Assembly: GCF_003596335.1 (NCBI RefSeq) | Contig: NZ_QZCH01000011.1 | Span: forward strand, 61,280 to 125,279 | From: Motilimonas pumila | Lineage (GTDB): Bacteria; Pseudomonadota; Gammaproteobacteria; Enterobacterales; CBDFNC01 | Reading direction: 5' to 3' | Length of the DNA: 64,000 bases | Part shown: positions 28,101-36,171 of the stretch, in pieces | Position numbering within the stretch: the stretch's first letter is position 1 | Layout of the letters: each line of letters opens with the position of its first letter | Program-made: the position numbers and the translations under genes | Notes under the pieces: model-generated | What the model was told of the DNA's origin: nothing | Databases searched by the model: none | Seen by the model: the letters and a program-made list of their open reading frames with translations, nothing else

Positions 28101-28982
28101 TTAATTTCCTCGTTTACAAAGGATTTGATAGGCGTTAGCCATTAAAAAGAACCCGCCGGCTAACAAAATAATGGCGGCGCCAGAGGGAATTGCGAGATCT
28201 AAGCGCATGGGTAATAAGGTGCCCAGCAAGCAACTGATCGTTGCGATTACAGCCGAGCAAATAACAAAACCGGCATTTGTGCGACACAATAAACGCGCGG
28301 TAGCAGCGGGAATAAGCAATAATGCGCCCACCAAAATAGCCCCGATCACTTTGACCGAAATAATAGTCACTAGGGTCACCATCAGTACAAAGCTGTAATC
28401 CAGCAACACTACGGCAATGCCACGTACTTTGGCAATATCAGGACTGATCGCCGCCAGCAGCATGCGGTTATAACACAGCATAAATAGCACACACAGCACA
28501 GATCCCACCACCAACAAAATAATAATATCGCTGGCCGCTACCGCTAAAATGGATCCAAACAAGACGTTTTCAAGCAGGTGTATATTGATTTTTTTGGCTA
28601 CGTACATTAACAAAGCGCCGCCCAATGCCAGCGCAATGGCTAAGAATACGCCAACCAATGTGTCGTAAGGCACTTGAGTTCGGTTGCGAACATAGTGCAA
28701 TAACAGCGCAAAAATCAAACAAAAGCTAAATAAGCCGATAAAAGGGCTGTCCGGTGACTCACCCAGCAAAATGCCCAGCGCGATGCCCGTAATGGCAGCA
28801 TGCCCCACGGCCTCTGAGAAAAACGCTAACCGCTTCGCCACCACCATGGTGCCAAGACCGCCAAGTAAAGGTCCAAGAAGGCACGCGGCAACCAATGCAT
28901 TCACCATAAATGCATAGGCTAAAGAAGGGTGTAACCAGCCAGCTGAGCTGGCTTGTTCAGCGAAAGAATATAACCACTGCAT
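28101..28982 (-). CDS. Metal ABC transporter permease (ZnuB/FpvE type)
   Basis: Inner-membrane permease of 293 aa with about eight to nine hydrophobic helices, of the ABC-3 family used for Zn, Mn or Fe(II). Family features include LVAACLLGPLLGGLGTMVV, the coupling region AVGHAAITGIALG, and IGAILVGALLLIPAATARLL near the C-terminus. GGAG precedes the ATG, which overlaps the ATPase stop by one base. It works with the ATPase at 28982-29719 and the binding proteins on either side. The metal cannot be read from the permease. Confidence 0.92.
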   Translation of the reverse strand: MQWLYSFAEQASSAGWLHPSLAYAFMVNALVAACLLGPLLGGLGTMVVAKRLAFFSEAVGHAAITGIALGILLGESPDSPFIGLFSFCLIFALLLHYVRNRTQVPYDTLVGVFLAIALALGGALLMYVAKKINIHLLENVLFGSILAVAASDIIILLVVGSVLCVLFMLCYNRMLLAAISPDIAKVRGIAVVLLDYSFVLMVTLVTIISVKVIGAILVGALLLIPAATARLLCRTNAGFVICSAVIATISCLLGTLLPMRLDLAIPSGAAIILLAGGFFLMANAYQILCKRGN

Positions 28983-29719
28983 TAGGCTCTCCTGGCGCTA
29001 AAATGTTGAAATAAGGTTTCAATTTTGGCACTGGTCAAGACGTCTTCAACAGGACCTGAGTCTACCAAGTGATGATTCACTATGTGCACTTTACCTGGCG
29101 TGCGCGCTAATATTCGGCGCACAGCGGCAATGTCATGGTGTACGGCTAAAATGGTTTTGCCCTGCGCCACCAGCTCATGCATCAAATTTTCTAAATACTG
29201 CACGCCCGCTTCGTCCATGCCTGTGGTGGGCTCATCCAAAATTAGCACGTCGGGGTGGTGCAATAATGCTTGAGCAAATAATACTCGCTGCTGTTCGCCT
29301 CCGGATAACTGCCCCATGCGTAAATGCGCTCGTTGCGCCATGCCAACTCGAGTGAGACTGGCCAGCGCTTGCGCTCGTTGTTGCTTGAAACCGGGCCACA
29401 AAGGCGCTAAAAATAATGGCACCTTGGTCAGGTTAAGTAACACAAAATCCAGTACGGTTAATGGCAAGCTTTGTTCAAATATCGCTTTTTGTGGCACGTA
29501 ACCTAAGCGTCCAACTCGACCGCTGGGCCACTGCACGCTGATATCACCGACAAAAGGCGTTAAGCCTAATACAGAGCGAAACAATGAGGTTTTTCCGCCA
29601 CCATTGGGCCCCATGATGATGTGACATTGACCAGGCTCAAAACTGTGGTTGATCGCTTCTAAGACCCAGCCTTGGCCATAGTCCACACCCACGTGTTGCA
29701 AATGTATCGCGCCACTCAT
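28982..29719 (-). CDS. Metal ABC transporter ATPase (ZnuC/FpvD type)
   Basis: ABC ATPase of 245 aa energising the metal permease. Walker A is GPNGGGKTSL (about 38-47), the signature is LSGGEQQRV, Walker B is VLILDEPTTG, and the switch His is in LAVHHD. ATGA overlaps the upstream binding-protein stop by four bases, and it is followed directly by the permease. The set belongs to the ABC cluster that moves Zn2+, Mn2+ or Fe2+. Confidence 0.94.
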   Translation of the reverse strand: MSGAIHLQHVGVDYGQGWVLEAINHSFEPGQCHIIMGPNGGGKTSLFRSVLGLTPFVGDISVQWPSGRVGRLGYVPQKAIFEQSLPLTVLDFVLLNLTKVPLFLAPLWPGFKQQRAQALASLTRVGMAQRAHLRMGQLSGGEQQRVLFAQALLHHPDVLILDEPTTGMDEAGVQYLENLMHELVAQGKTILAVHHDIAAVRRILARTPGKVHIVNHHLVDSGPVEDVLTSAKIETLFQHFSARRA

Positions 29720-30624
29720 GATTTTGCCTGCCGCTCTGCAAACTTAATCGCTTCCACTAATGTGCTCACGTTTTGCTTCATTTCTTGCACCACCTTGTCT
29801 TTTTCATAGGGACCGTGGGTCATGTGAGAAAACCGATACAACTGCACCCCTGTGGCTTGCTCTATGGTATCGACAAATCGGTTTGGCATATCCAGTTCAT
29901 AAAACAACACATTAATGTGTGATTGATTGATGTTATCAATGGTGGTTTTTAATTGGCTGGCACTTGGCTCTACGCCGTGGGCGGGTTCTATCACGGTCGC
30001 CACTTCAATGCCAAATTCTTGCAATAGATAGTTATACGCATTGTGAGTGGTCGCCACCTTAATATGCCGCGTATCAAGCTGCACCAACTCAGCCATGGCT
30101 TGGCGTTTAATGGCTCGCATTTGCTTGGCAAATTGGCGGGCGTTGCCGAGGTAGTAAGCTTGATTATCTGGGTCTATCTCAGCCAAAGCTCTAGCGATGG
30201 TATAGACCTTTTGAATGCTGGTTGACAGCCCCACAAAGGTGTGAGGGTTTTTAGCACCCTGCCCAACTGACGCGCCCATAGCAGCTAAAAGCGGCACGTC
30301 TTGGTTCGCATTGATGACTATCAAGTCCTCTCGCGCCGAAGAGGCTATGACTTTCATGGCGAAGTCGTCATGGCCAATGCCGTTTACCACAATCGCATCC
30401 ATTTTCTGAAGGCGTAACATATCGTTTGGCTGAGGCTGGTAGGCATGAGGGTTAAAACCATGATCCACAAGAGGAATAATGTTAGCTTTATCCCCTACGA
30501 TATTGGCAACATAACTGTAGTAAGGGTGTAAAGCGATGCCAATATTCAGCTTTTTGTTTTCACTGGCTTGGCCAAAGCTCGCATAGAAAACCGCGATTAA
30601 AAAGAAACAGACTTTAATGAGCAC
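29716..30624 (-). CDS. Metal-binding periplasmic protein (ZnuA/FpvC type)
   Basis: Cluster A-I solute-binding protein of 302 aa with signal peptide. Candidate metal ligands are visible: His in IALHPYYSYV, His in NGIGHDDF, His in ATTHNAYNYLL and the acidic FYELDMPNRFVD, giving a three-His plus acid site. The His-rich loop of true ZnuA is absent, which argues somewhat for Fe or Mn over Zn. The start is GTG at 30624 with GAGGA upstream, overlapping the preceding gene by 11 bp. It delivers metal to the ATPase/permease that follow. Confidence 0.9.
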   Translation of the reverse strand: MLIKVCFFLIAVFYASFGQASENKKLNIGIALHPYYSYVANIVGDKANIIPLVDHGFNPHAYQPQPNDMLRLQKMDAIVVNGIGHDDFAMKVIASSAREDLIVINANQDVPLLAAMGASVGQGAKNPHTFVGLSTSIQKVYTIARALAEIDPDNQAYYLGNARQFAKQMRAIKRQAMAELVQLDTRHIKVATTHNAYNYLLQEFGIEVATVIEPAHGVEPSASQLKTTIDNINQSHINVLFYELDMPNRFVDTIEQATGVQLYRFSHMTHGPYEKDKVVQEMKQNVSTLVEAIKFAERQAKS

Positions 30625-31255
30625 GATGGTCCTCGTTGATTACGCGCAGCCAACCGGCTGCTTTAAGTTGAGCGGTCACATCGGGAGTCGATGCCGCATA
30701 AATAAGTGCCTGTTCCATGGCTGATAGAGTTGAATAAGGCTGTGACTTAGCAAACCATACGCGCCACTCACCTTGCGGCGAAACTTGCAATAACATGCTA
30801 GTCACCGCCAAGCTTTGTGTACTTTCAACCGTTGGCCAAGACCAATACCATTGCTGGTCGCCGCGGGATAAGTGTTGCCATTGATGGCCGCCTCGACTGC
30901 GCCAACTGGCGTCTTGGTTAAACGGTGCAATCCACTCTTGAGCTAACTCGCTGGCACTGGGCCAACGTTCTTCACCTTGTCGCCACATTTGAATATCTTG
31001 TGCTGCGGTATTGAGTTCGGTTAACAATGCTTTTTGGCCATTGCTTAATTGCGACGACGCGATATCGCCTGCGAGTAATGCAGGCGCAGGTGGCGCGGGT
31101 AAAAAAAATAACAAGGCGCCTGCTGCAATAAGCAAAATGGCGCCAATGCACAGCCCCACAAACAGACTCTCTTGCGAGCCATTGGCAGGCTTAACTTTAA
31201 CCGTCACCCCCTCAGAAGGCGTCGCTGCTTGATGAGTTGCATTATTTGATATCAA
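30614..31255 (-). CDS. DUF6162-like single-pass membrane protein (FpvK position)
   Basis: A 213-residue protein with one N-terminal membrane helix (LFVGLCIGAILLIAAGALLF) and a periplasmic domain. The sequence FNQDASWRSRGGHQWQHL and the C-terminal RVINEDHRAH supply His residues. I associate it from memory with DUF6162, found beside metal ABC transporters. The start is TTG at 31255 with GAGG nine bases upstream; no ATG is available. It overlaps the genes on both sides (14 and 11 bp). In the fpv comparison it takes the place of FpvK. Confidence 0.65.
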   Translation of the reverse strand: MISNNATHQAATPSEGVTVKVKPANGSQESLFVGLCIGAILLIAAGALLFFLPAPPAPALLAGDIASSQLSNGQKALLTELNTAAQDIQMWRQGEERWPSASELAQEWIAPFNQDASWRSRGGHQWQHLSRGDQQWYWSWPTVESTQSLAVTSMLLQVSPQGEWRVWFAKSQPYSTLSAMEQALIYAASTPDVTAQLKAAGWLRVINEDHRAH

Positions 31256-31553
31256 CGCCGTCTACCTCAATTGCAAACTCATGACCGGGGTCAAACACGA
31301 TATAATAGTCACCCTCAGGCACAGAAAATTGCACTAAGGAACGCTCGTTAGACACTTGTTGTTGCAACAGCTGATCGTCATAGTCGTATAGCATCACGTC
31401 ATAATTCGTTGCGCCGCTACCATCACTCCAGCCAACTTGACATTGCAGCTGCTCAGAAGACAACTTAGTGCACTCCATTGTGCCCCAGTGTGCCCACGCC
31501 AATGAAGGCAAACAAAGCGTCAACAACATCAAGGGGTGCCAGCATTTTTTCAT
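31242..31553 (-). CDS. Small exported protein in siderophore/metal operon
   Basis: Hypothetical 103-residue exported protein; the signal peptide ends LPSLAWA, so the mature protein should begin HWGTMECTKL. The domain is small and beta-rich with two cysteines (MECTK, LQCQVGW) likely to form a disulphide. GGAG seven bases before the ATG fixes the start. It overlaps the DUF6162-like gene by 14 bp, so it belongs to the ABC part of the operon. I do not recognise a family. An N-terminal histidine could bind metal (inference). Confidence 0.65.
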   Translation of the reverse strand: MKKCWHPLMLLTLCLPSLAWAHWGTMECTKLSSEQLQCQVGWSDGSGATNYDVMLYDYDDQLLQQQVSNERSLVQFSVPEGDYYIVFDPGHEFAIEVDGVDIK

Positions 31554-31593
31554 TTTTTACTCCAGCCAAAACTTGGCAAAGGCAAACACTCAG

Positions 31594-31623
31594 AAAGTCT
31601 GCTGTAATGCAGCAGACTTTTTT
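31594..31623. terminator. Strong hairpin inside the siderophore/metal operon
   Basis: AAAGTCTGCTG at 31594-31604 and CAGCAGACTTT at 31610-31620 form a perfect 11-bp stem around TAATG. Six T follow in the plus direction, three T in the minus direction. It lies between the DUF4198 gene and the small exported gene, both minus-strand, so it may attenuate transcription or stabilise mRNA ends rather than end the operon. Confidence 0.75.
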
Positions 31624-31649
31624 GGTGTAGATCATACAGGTGGCGAAGG

Positions 31650-32489
31650 TTAGTTAAGCTGCACTTCAAAGGTGATGTTTAACATGGTGCGATGCTGGTC
31701 GGCTAACGGATCATTTTCAACTTTGTCGCTGTGCACAGCAATGGACAAATAGCGCCCTGCAGCTTTCGGCGTAAAGCGAATTTCACCTTGCTCGTTTGCG
31801 GTTAAAATAACCTCTTCTTGCTGATTGCGGTACAAGGTACCTTCGCGTCGAATTTCCACTTCTAAACCACTGGCGGGTTGCCCATTAAACAAGTATTTAA
31901 ATACCACAGGCTCACCTTCGACCATGTCGCCAGGCAAGGTAACAGGAAGGGCTTCGAAACCTTTATTGCTCGGAGCCAGCGCTTTTTCTGAAGGTGCATT
32001 CACCGTGATGTAAGTTTCTGCGCGGCGCTGATACTTCATCGACACCACATCTTTGGCATCTTTAGGCAACATTTGAGCGCGGTCAGACTTATTCGCGCGA
32101 ATACGTTTCACCGCGTCACGTCGGCCAGACTTAAACGTGGTTAAGTACATAGCAGGATTATCCGCCACCACCTTATGGGTGCCTTGCTCAACAAAGAAAA
32201 AGTCAAACACAGAACGGCGCTTGCCTTTAACCGTATAGGCAGGTCGTTCTTTGCGACCATCAGGCATGAGCACATAAGTGCCTTCAGCACTGGCAGGTTT
32301 ATCCGCCACAAAGGTACCGTGAGAGGCGGTAACATCAAACGTAATCCAATCCCCTTCTTGCTTAGACACGCTAAAATGCGACGGTAGTACCCAGCTAGGA
32401 TGGGCAGAAGCCATTGACGGCAGCAATACGCATGCACTTGCGCTAATGATAAAAGCAAGGCTACTAAGGCGTTTAAATATTGTTTTCAT
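31650..32489 (-). CDS. DUF4198 exported protein
   Basis: Periplasmic protein of 279 aa. A signal peptide ending SMASA leaves a mature protein starting HPSWVLPSHFSVS. DUF4198 members have an N-terminal all-beta domain of this kind (WITFDVTASHGTF, AYTVKGKRRSVFDFFFVEQGTHKV) and a C-terminal beta-sandwich (GEPVVFKYLFNGQPASGLEV, RFTPKAAGRYLSIAVH). They are usually found with TonB-dependent metal or siderophore uptake genes. Its place beside PepSY and DUF2271 genes supports periplasmic handling of metal. The molecular role is unknown. Confidence 0.8.
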   Translation of the reverse strand: MKTIFKRLSSLAFIISASACVLLPSMASAHPSWVLPSHFSVSKQEGDWITFDVTASHGTFVADKPASAEGTYVLMPDGRKERPAYTVKGKRRSVFDFFFVEQGTHKVVADNPAMYLTTFKSGRRDAVKRIRANKSDRAQMLPKDAKDVVSMKYQRRAETYITVNAPSEKALAPSNKGFEALPVTLPGDMVEGEPVVFKYLFNGQPASGLEVEIRREGTLYRNQQEEVILTANEQGEIRFTPKAAGRYLSIAVHSDKVENDPLADQHRTMLNITFEVQLN

Positions 32490-32545
32490 TATTTTCTCTT
32501 CGCTTAATTACAGGATTTATGTTGAAGCTAGGCCAGTGTTTTTAG

Positions 32546-33094
32546 CTATTGCCCAACTTGATAATGGATAGTGACAGGCCCCACTTCCGCAGCCGCTGGT
32601 AGTTGCCAACTCTGGCTTTTGTCTGCCAACGTCATGGCTTGCTTTAAAACGTCTCTGCCGCCATGCTCACGCACCACTTCAATAAAAAGGGTGTAATCGC
32701 CTTGGGCAATGATGTCATCTTGCTCCGATTTGCCGTCCCAACGAATGGTATAATCGCCTGCTGGTTTGGTAGCAGAAGAATAACCATCAATGTCAGTGAC
32801 GTGATAACGGCCAAATTTTCGCCACCAGGTGCGAATATCTTTTAACCACTCGGTTTGGCGACCGGTCCACAAACTGATGTTTTTCACCACTTTACGTTCG
32901 CTATTTTCCACCCAAATAGCGACGTAAGGACGTGCATACATGGTGGTATTTAACTCAGGTAAAGTCAGTGCAATACTGAACGTTGCCCCTGTAGGTAAAG
33001 GCTCAGCTTGCGCTGCTGGCATGGTGAATGCAGCCACAAACAGCGCCATAATGACAAACCCGCGATGAATGAAACGCGCATCAGAAAAATGCAT
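32546..33094 (-). CDS. DUF2271 exported protein
   Basis: Exported 182-residue protein; the signal peptide ends MPAAQA. The DUF2271 core is visible: YVAIWVENSERKVVKNISLW, WWRKFGRYHVTDIDGYSSAT and GDYTIRWDGKS. Members co-occur with PepSY and DUF4198 proteins near TonB receptors, sometimes with flavin transfer to periplasmic proteins proposed. GGAG six bases before the ATG supports the start. It sits 46 bp after the PepSY gene. The function is unproven. Confidence 0.83.
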   Translation of the reverse strand: MHFSDARFIHRGFVIMALFVAAFTMPAAQAEPLPTGATFSIALTLPELNTTMYARPYVAIWVENSERKVVKNISLWTGRQTEWLKDIRTWWRKFGRYHVTDIDGYSSATKPAGDYTIRWDGKSEQDDIIAQGDYTLFIEVVREHGGRDVLKQAMTLADKSQSWQLPAAAEVGPVTIHYQVGQ

Positions 33095-33140
33095 ATTGTT
33101 CTCCTAAATACATGCTCGTTGAGCATGTGGTAACCAGTGG

Positions 33141-33755
33141 TTACACAAAACCATAAAACGCCAAGGTCACCACTGAGCCAAAGCCCAACCACAGCATGGC
33201 GCTGCGCAATGTTTTTTTCTTGGGTAAAAGTAAAAAGATGCCAGTGACCAAAAACAGCAACATGATGACGGCGCAAAGATCGATAAACCAATGCCAAGCA
33301 GGCCCCGTGTTGCGCCCCTTATGCAGGTCGTTTAACCAGGCTACTGTGCCGTAATCTATGGTCTCAACTTCACCGTGTAAGCTCGGCAATTCGATAAACA
33401 CAGATGTATTGCTGCCCGGCCCTTTAAAATCTAAGCTCACTTCACCTTCAATGTCTGACTCTGACACCTTGTCGAGCAAAACACTGATACTCGAAGCTTG
33501 GCCTGAGACGGCAAACTGCTGCTGTAAATACGCCATCAGTTGCGGTTGGTCTAATTGCCATTGCTCATCAAATAGCTGACGAGGAAATGTGTGTTCGACC
33601 AACGTTATATCGGGTTCTCCCGTAAACCAACTGGCGCGGTTGAGCGTGATGCCCGTAATGGCAAAAAATGCCACCGCCAGCAACAAACACATGGAGCTAT
33701 AAACGTGGATCCTGCGTGACCAAGTTTGAAAACCTTTTTGCTGTAATCGTTTCAT
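33141..33755 (-). CDS. PepSY-domain membrane protein (possible ferrisiderophore reductase)
   Basis: Inner-membrane PepSY-associated protein of 204 aa. TM1 (CLLLAVAFFAITGITLN) is followed by a periplasmic PepSY-like region, then IDYGTVAWLNDLHKGRNTGPAWHWFIDLCAVIMLLFLVTGIFLLL, a helix with paired His-containing segments typical of heme-binding PepSY reductases, and a last helix. It is shorter than FpvG-type proteins. The ATG at 33755 is preferred over a TTG at 33761. It lies between the TonB receptor and DUF2271, where a reductase releasing Fe(II) from a siderophore is expected (inference). Confidence 0.82.
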   Translation of the reverse strand: MKRLQQKGFQTWSRRIHVYSSMCLLLAVAFFAITGITLNRASWFTGEPDITLVEHTFPRQLFDEQWQLDQPQLMAYLQQQFAVSGQASSISVLLDKVSESDIEGEVSLDFKGPGSNTSVFIELPSLHGEVETIDYGTVAWLNDLHKGRNTGPAWHWFIDLCAVIMLLFLVTGIFLLLPKKKTLRSAMLWLGFGSVVTLAFYGFV

Positions 33756-33807
33756 ATACAATCCAGTACGCGCCTAAGCAATGGCTTCAGCGCGTACTTG
33801 TAAACCT

Positions 33808-35904
33808 CTAGTATTTCATTTCAAGGCTTAACAGATAGTTACGCTCTTCACCTACCACAACCGCACGTTGATCGCCGCCTAATAGGTAATCTTCATTGAA
33901 CACGTTTTCAACTTTAGCGCGTATCACAAAAGCCAAGTCTTGGTCGTATTGATAATGATGAGACAGACCGGCATCGACACGGGTATAGGCGTCTTTTTTG
34001 AAGGTATTCATATCGTCGCCGTAACGAGAGCCGACATAGTAAGCACCTAAGTTAAAACCGGTATTGTTGGTAATGTCATATTTACCCCAAATACTGGCGC
34101 TAAACTCTGGCACATCAGCCGGTCGTTTGCCTTCCAAGTCAGGGTTTTGATGTTTATCGAACTCTGCATCTAAATACATAAAGGTAGAGAACAGGTGTAA
34201 GTCGTCAGTTGCGCTGCCGCTTACCGCTAACTCCACACCAGTGTGAGTGCGAGAGCCATTTTGGGTGGTCTCAACACAACTTGGCGTGCTACAAAGGCCT
34301 GGATCGCGGTCTTCAACAATGACGGTATTGTCTTCGGTAATTTGGAATACGGCACTGGATACAAACAGCTTTTCATCCAGTAAGTTCCACTTCGTACCTA
34401 ATTCATACAAACGCCCTTTCACTGGGTCTAGTTGCTTACCGTCATTAAGATCTATCTCATCGGGTGATGAAGTAACTGTGCCTAGCGGTTCAAAACTCTC
34501 AGAGTAGGTAGCGTAAATAGTACCGTTACTCATTGGGTGATACATTACCGCCACTTTAGGTAAGAAGTTGGTTTGTGATTCGTTGTCGTCGTTGACATAA
34601 TGGTCGACACGTACGCCGGCTAAACCTTGCCATTGAGAGTTAAAACTCACTAGGTCTTGGACGTAAAAGCCGTATGACTCGTAGTTACTGTTCGAAGTAC
34701 GGCGACGATCTGGGTTGACACTTGGCACTGGCGTTTCACCCGGGTTGACCGTCACTTTATTCATGCTGTATTGGTCGCGTTCGTAAGAGTAGCGCAGCGC
34801 GTCTGCACCGACTAAAATTTGGTGGCGCATGCCCGCCAGTTCTAGATCACCCGTTACGTCGAAATACGCCGTATCAAATTTCCAATGATCTTTACGATCA
34901 AAGCCGCCATAGGTTAAGCTACCATCGTCATTTCGGGTCGGCATGCCAGATTCAACATCATGACGTTTGAATTTCTGATGGTTGTATCCGGTGGCAAGTT
35001 TCCACTCGCTATTAAGCGCTGCATTAACGTCAAAGCCCATGTTTTCCGAAACGTTTTCAATTTCAGACCAAGACGCATCATAAGAGTGTTTAGGGTTAAT
35101 AGGCTTGCCGTTATCGTCAACAGGCGAGCCCGTGTCAACATTGCCTGTGTCTTCAGTGCGGTCATAATGCAAACCTAAAGTCACGCTCTCGGTCAGATCA
35201 AAGTCTAACATCATGGCGCCAATAAAACGGTCGGTTTCACCGGTTTGACCGTCTAAGTAATCCCGCCAATTATCTTTATTTTCTTTACTGGTAATGAAGC
35301 GCCCACGAACGGTTTCAGCTTCATTTAGCGAGCCGCTGATATCAAATATGGTACGAGTATGATTGTTGGAGCCTAAGTCTTGAGAGAAATTAATCTGGGT
35401 TTCATGAGTCGGCTTTTTGCTGACCATATTGACGATACCCGCTGGCGATGATTTACCGTATAACAAGCCTGAAGGGCCTTTTAAAATTTCTACTGACTCT
35501 AACAACTCTATCGGTTGGCGATAATGCGACCAATGCACTCGACCGTCCCTTAAAAAACCTGAACTACTGCCAAGTTCAAAACCACGCAACGAGAAACGCT
35601 CTCGGTTACGAGAGGTAGTATTACCGACAGAAATACTTGCATCGTTTGCCAGCACTTCACTCAGAGAGCTTGCACGTTGATCATCAATCAATTCAGAGTT
35701 GATCACAGTTACCTGACCTGGGGTGTCAAGTTGGTCTACTTCAATCTTCATACTGGTGTTGGTATCAGCCGTGTAAGCGGTGAATTTCTCACCTGTCACA
35801 ACCACTTTGTCCGACACTTGACCCGTTTCTGATTCAGCAAAAACACTCGGCGCAATTATCGCTGAGACAATTGCAGATGCAATGATAGTTAATTTCATAT
35901 TCAT
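33808..35904 (-). CDS. TonB-dependent siderophore receptor
   Basis: Outer-membrane receptor of 698 aa of the ferrichrome/ferrioxamine-like siderophore group. After the signal peptide (SAIIAPSVFA) comes a plug domain (VVVTGEKF; PGQVTVINSELIDDQRASSL; SLRGFELGSSSGFLRDG; VEILKGPSGLLYGKSSPAGI). A 22-strand barrel follows, with the C-terminal NVFNEDYLLGG and final NYLLSLEMKY. The ATG at 35904 has GGAG five bases upstream. It is the first gene of the operon and lies behind the Fur box at 35937. The ligand cannot be named from the sequence. Confidence 0.93.
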   Translation of the reverse strand: MNMKLTIIASAIVSAIIAPSVFAESETGQVSDKVVVTGEKFTAYTADTNTSMKIEVDQLDTPGQVTVINSELIDDQRASSLSEVLANDASISVGNTTSRNRERFSLRGFELGSSSGFLRDGRVHWSHYRQPIELLESVEILKGPSGLLYGKSSPAGIVNMVSKKPTHETQINFSQDLGSNNHTRTIFDISGSLNEAETVRGRFITSKENKDNWRDYLDGQTGETDRFIGAMMLDFDLTESVTLGLHYDRTEDTGNVDTGSPVDDNGKPINPKHSYDASWSEIENVSENMGFDVNAALNSEWKLATGYNHQKFKRHDVESGMPTRNDDGSLTYGGFDRKDHWKFDTAYFDVTGDLELAGMRHQILVGADALRYSYERDQYSMNKVTVNPGETPVPSVNPDRRRTSNSNYESYGFYVQDLVSFNSQWQGLAGVRVDHYVNDDNESQTNFLPKVAVMYHPMSNGTIYATYSESFEPLGTVTSSPDEIDLNDGKQLDPVKGRLYELGTKWNLLDEKLFVSSAVFQITEDNTVIVEDRDPGLCSTPSCVETTQNGSRTHTGVELAVSGSATDDLHLFSTFMYLDAEFDKHQNPDLEGKRPADVPEFSASIWGKYDITNNTGFNLGAYYVGSRYGDDMNTFKKDAYTRVDAGLSHHYQYDQDLAFVIRAKVENVFNEDYLLGGDQRAVVVGEERNYLLSLEMKY

Positions 35905-35936
35905 TCGTACTCCATTAGAATGGCCCGAATGATATT

Positions 35937-35953
35937 GATATTAATTCTCATTA
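35937..35953. promoter_or_regulatory. Fur box upstream of TonB receptor operon
   Basis: GATATTAATTCTCATTA matches GATAATGATTATCATTA at 14 of 17 positions, a strong Fur-box resemblance, 33 bp before the receptor start. A second partially overlapping half-site, AATGATATTGATA, is just upstream. Iron repression of the whole receptor-PepSY-ABC operon is the expected consequence. Confidence 0.8.
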
Positions 35954-36171
35954 AAAGTAATATTTACAATTAGCGTGACAGGTATCACACAAAGCGCACT
36001 CATTTAATGCGCAAGCAACATGCAATTAACATAAAAAGATCATTAATATTGGTTAATTTTACCGTTATAGATGATTTTAATAGTGGATAACTCTAATTTT
36101 GATTTTTGGCCAATGACAAGCCTGGCGCTCGGCCTGTATCATTAGGCAGAAACTATTAAGTAATTTGCCCG

